Below, piece after piece: positions 63,366-64,000 of a stretch of DNA of 64,000 nt; the first letter of the stretch is position 1; every line of letters starts with the position of its first letter. A model generated the notes under the pieces. The model did no database searches. It saw nothing but the letters and a program-made list of their open reading frames with translations, and had not been told where the DNA came from. The stretch is from CAVQGZ01 sp964400785 (lineage in GTDB: Bacteria; Actinomycetota; Actinomycetes; Jiangellales; Jiangellaceae). The stretch covers positions 9,821-73,820 of the forward strand of contig CAYNWB010000007.1 in NCBI GenBank assembly GCA_964400785.1. The letters run 5' to 3'. Position numbers and translations under genes: made by a program.

Positions 63366-64000
63366 GTGCGGGCGCGCAGGGCCGCGCTCGACGCCCTGAC
63401 GGCGGTGCACGAGCGCGACGCCTACGCGAACCTGGTGCTGCCGGGCCTGCTGCGCTCACGAGGGCTCACCGGTGCCGACGCGGCACGGGCCACCGATCTC
63501 ACCTACGGGACGCTGCGCGGCACGGGCACGTACGACCGCATCATCGAGCAGTGCAGCAGCCGCCCCCTGCCCATGATCGACCTGCCGGTGAGGGACGCCC
63601 TGCGCCTCGGCGTGTACCAGCTGCTCGGTGACCGGGTGCCGGCGCACGCGGCCGTGTCGACGACGGTCGACCTCGCCCGGCGTCGCTCCGGTGCAGGTGC
63701 CGCACGTTTCGTCAACGCCGTGCTGCGGCGGGTGGCCGATCGCGACCTCGCGGGCTGGGTGCAGGCGATCCTCGGCCCGGACCCCGATCCACGGGAGCAC
63801 CTGGCACTGCTGCACATGCACCCCCGGTGGGTCGTCGACGCCCTCGCCGATGCCCTGGGCAGCGAGGTCGATCGGCTGCCCGCAGTGCTCGCGGCGAACA
63901 ACGAGCCCCCGCAGGTGGTGCTGGCGGCCGTACCCGGTCGCGCCACTGTGGCCGAGCTCGTCGAGGACGGGGCGAGCGCCCGGCGGTGGGCGCCCACGGC
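63366..64000 (+). CDS. rsmB: 16S rRNA m5C967 methyltransferase RsmB, 3' part outside window
   Basis: Frame open from GTG 63366 to the window end (about 211 residues seen). This part is the N-terminal NusB-like RNA-binding domain: RAALDALTAVHERDAYANLVL, DLTYGTLRGTGTYDRII (core LTYGTLRG) and ARFVNAVLRRV. The methyltransferase domain with its PCxG motif would lie beyond the window. Assignment rests on this domain and on the def-fmt context. Confidence 0.92.
   Translation, partial: MRARRAALDALTAVHERDAYANLVLPGLLRSRGLTGADAARATDLTYGTLRGTGTYDRIIEQCSSRPLPMIDLPVRDALRLGVYQLLGDRVPAHAAVSTTVDLARRRSGAGAARFVNAVLRRVADRDLAGWVQAILGPDPDPREHLALLHMHPRWVVDALADALGSEVDRLPAVLAANNEPPQVVLAAVPGRATVAELVEDGASARRWAPT

Overview
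This is a very GC-rich chromosomal segment with GTG/ATG starts, gene ends packed into 4-nt stop/start overlaps, and a gene order that closely follows two conserved actinobacterial blocks. In Mycobacterium tuberculosis terms these are the thrS-pgsA-pimA-pdxST-ruvCAB-secDF-apt-rel-hisS-aspS-rarA-alaS-aroECKBQ-pepQ-efp-nusB block and the pyrR-pyrBC-carAB-pyrF-mihF-gmk-rpoZ-coaBC-metK-priA-def-fmt-rsmB block. The presence of phosphatidylinositol phosphate synthase, a PIM acyltransferase and PimA points to an actinomycete with phosphatidylinositol mannosides. Fused SecDF, a class 1B PyrD/PyrK pair and the general flavour suggest something nearer Propionibacteriales/Nocardioidaceae than Mycobacterium, but that placement is an impression and not a computed result.

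Layout. 1-9437: end of thrS, a HIT phosphorylase-like gene, an inserted reverse-strand EF-G2, then the PI/PIM lipid genes and PLP synthase (pdxS, pdxT). 9478-15769: YebC, the SOS-controlled ruvCAB Holliday-junction operon, and yajC-secDF of the Sec translocon. 15771-20708: apt, rel (ppGpp), then reverse-strand DUF349 and cyclophilin-like genes. 20754-31370: metallo-hydrolase, hisS, aspS, reverse-strand MMPL transporter, rarA, alaS, ruvX. 31367-37295: mltG and the shikimate genes aroE, aroC, aroK, aroB, aroQ, with a prepilin-peptidase-like gene among them. 37267-41405: a reverse-strand penicillin-binding lipoprotein, then pepQ-like, efp, nusB. 41351-45784: an accessory-looking cassette (DUF222/HNH protein under a LexA box, GPH-family transporter, sphingosine-1-phosphate-lyase-like enzyme). 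45818-56209: the complete de novo pyrimidine operon behind a PyrR-binding hairpin. 56295-64000: mihF, gmk, rpoZ, coaBC, metK, priA, def, fmt and the start of rsmB.

Most of the window is housekeeping. The points worth following are the cassette between nusB and pyrR, including a lipid-type transporter next to an S1P-lyase-like enzyme, two LexA boxes of which one lies over a probable leaderless start, the PyrR RNA hairpin that masks the pyrR ribosome binding site, two genes (aroE, coaBC) that appear to need CTG start codons, the fused SecDF, and a LemA-like protein following pimA. I saw no CRISPR array, tRNA, rRNA, insertion sequence or clear intrinsic terminator, and no stretch over 300 bases lacks a gene.
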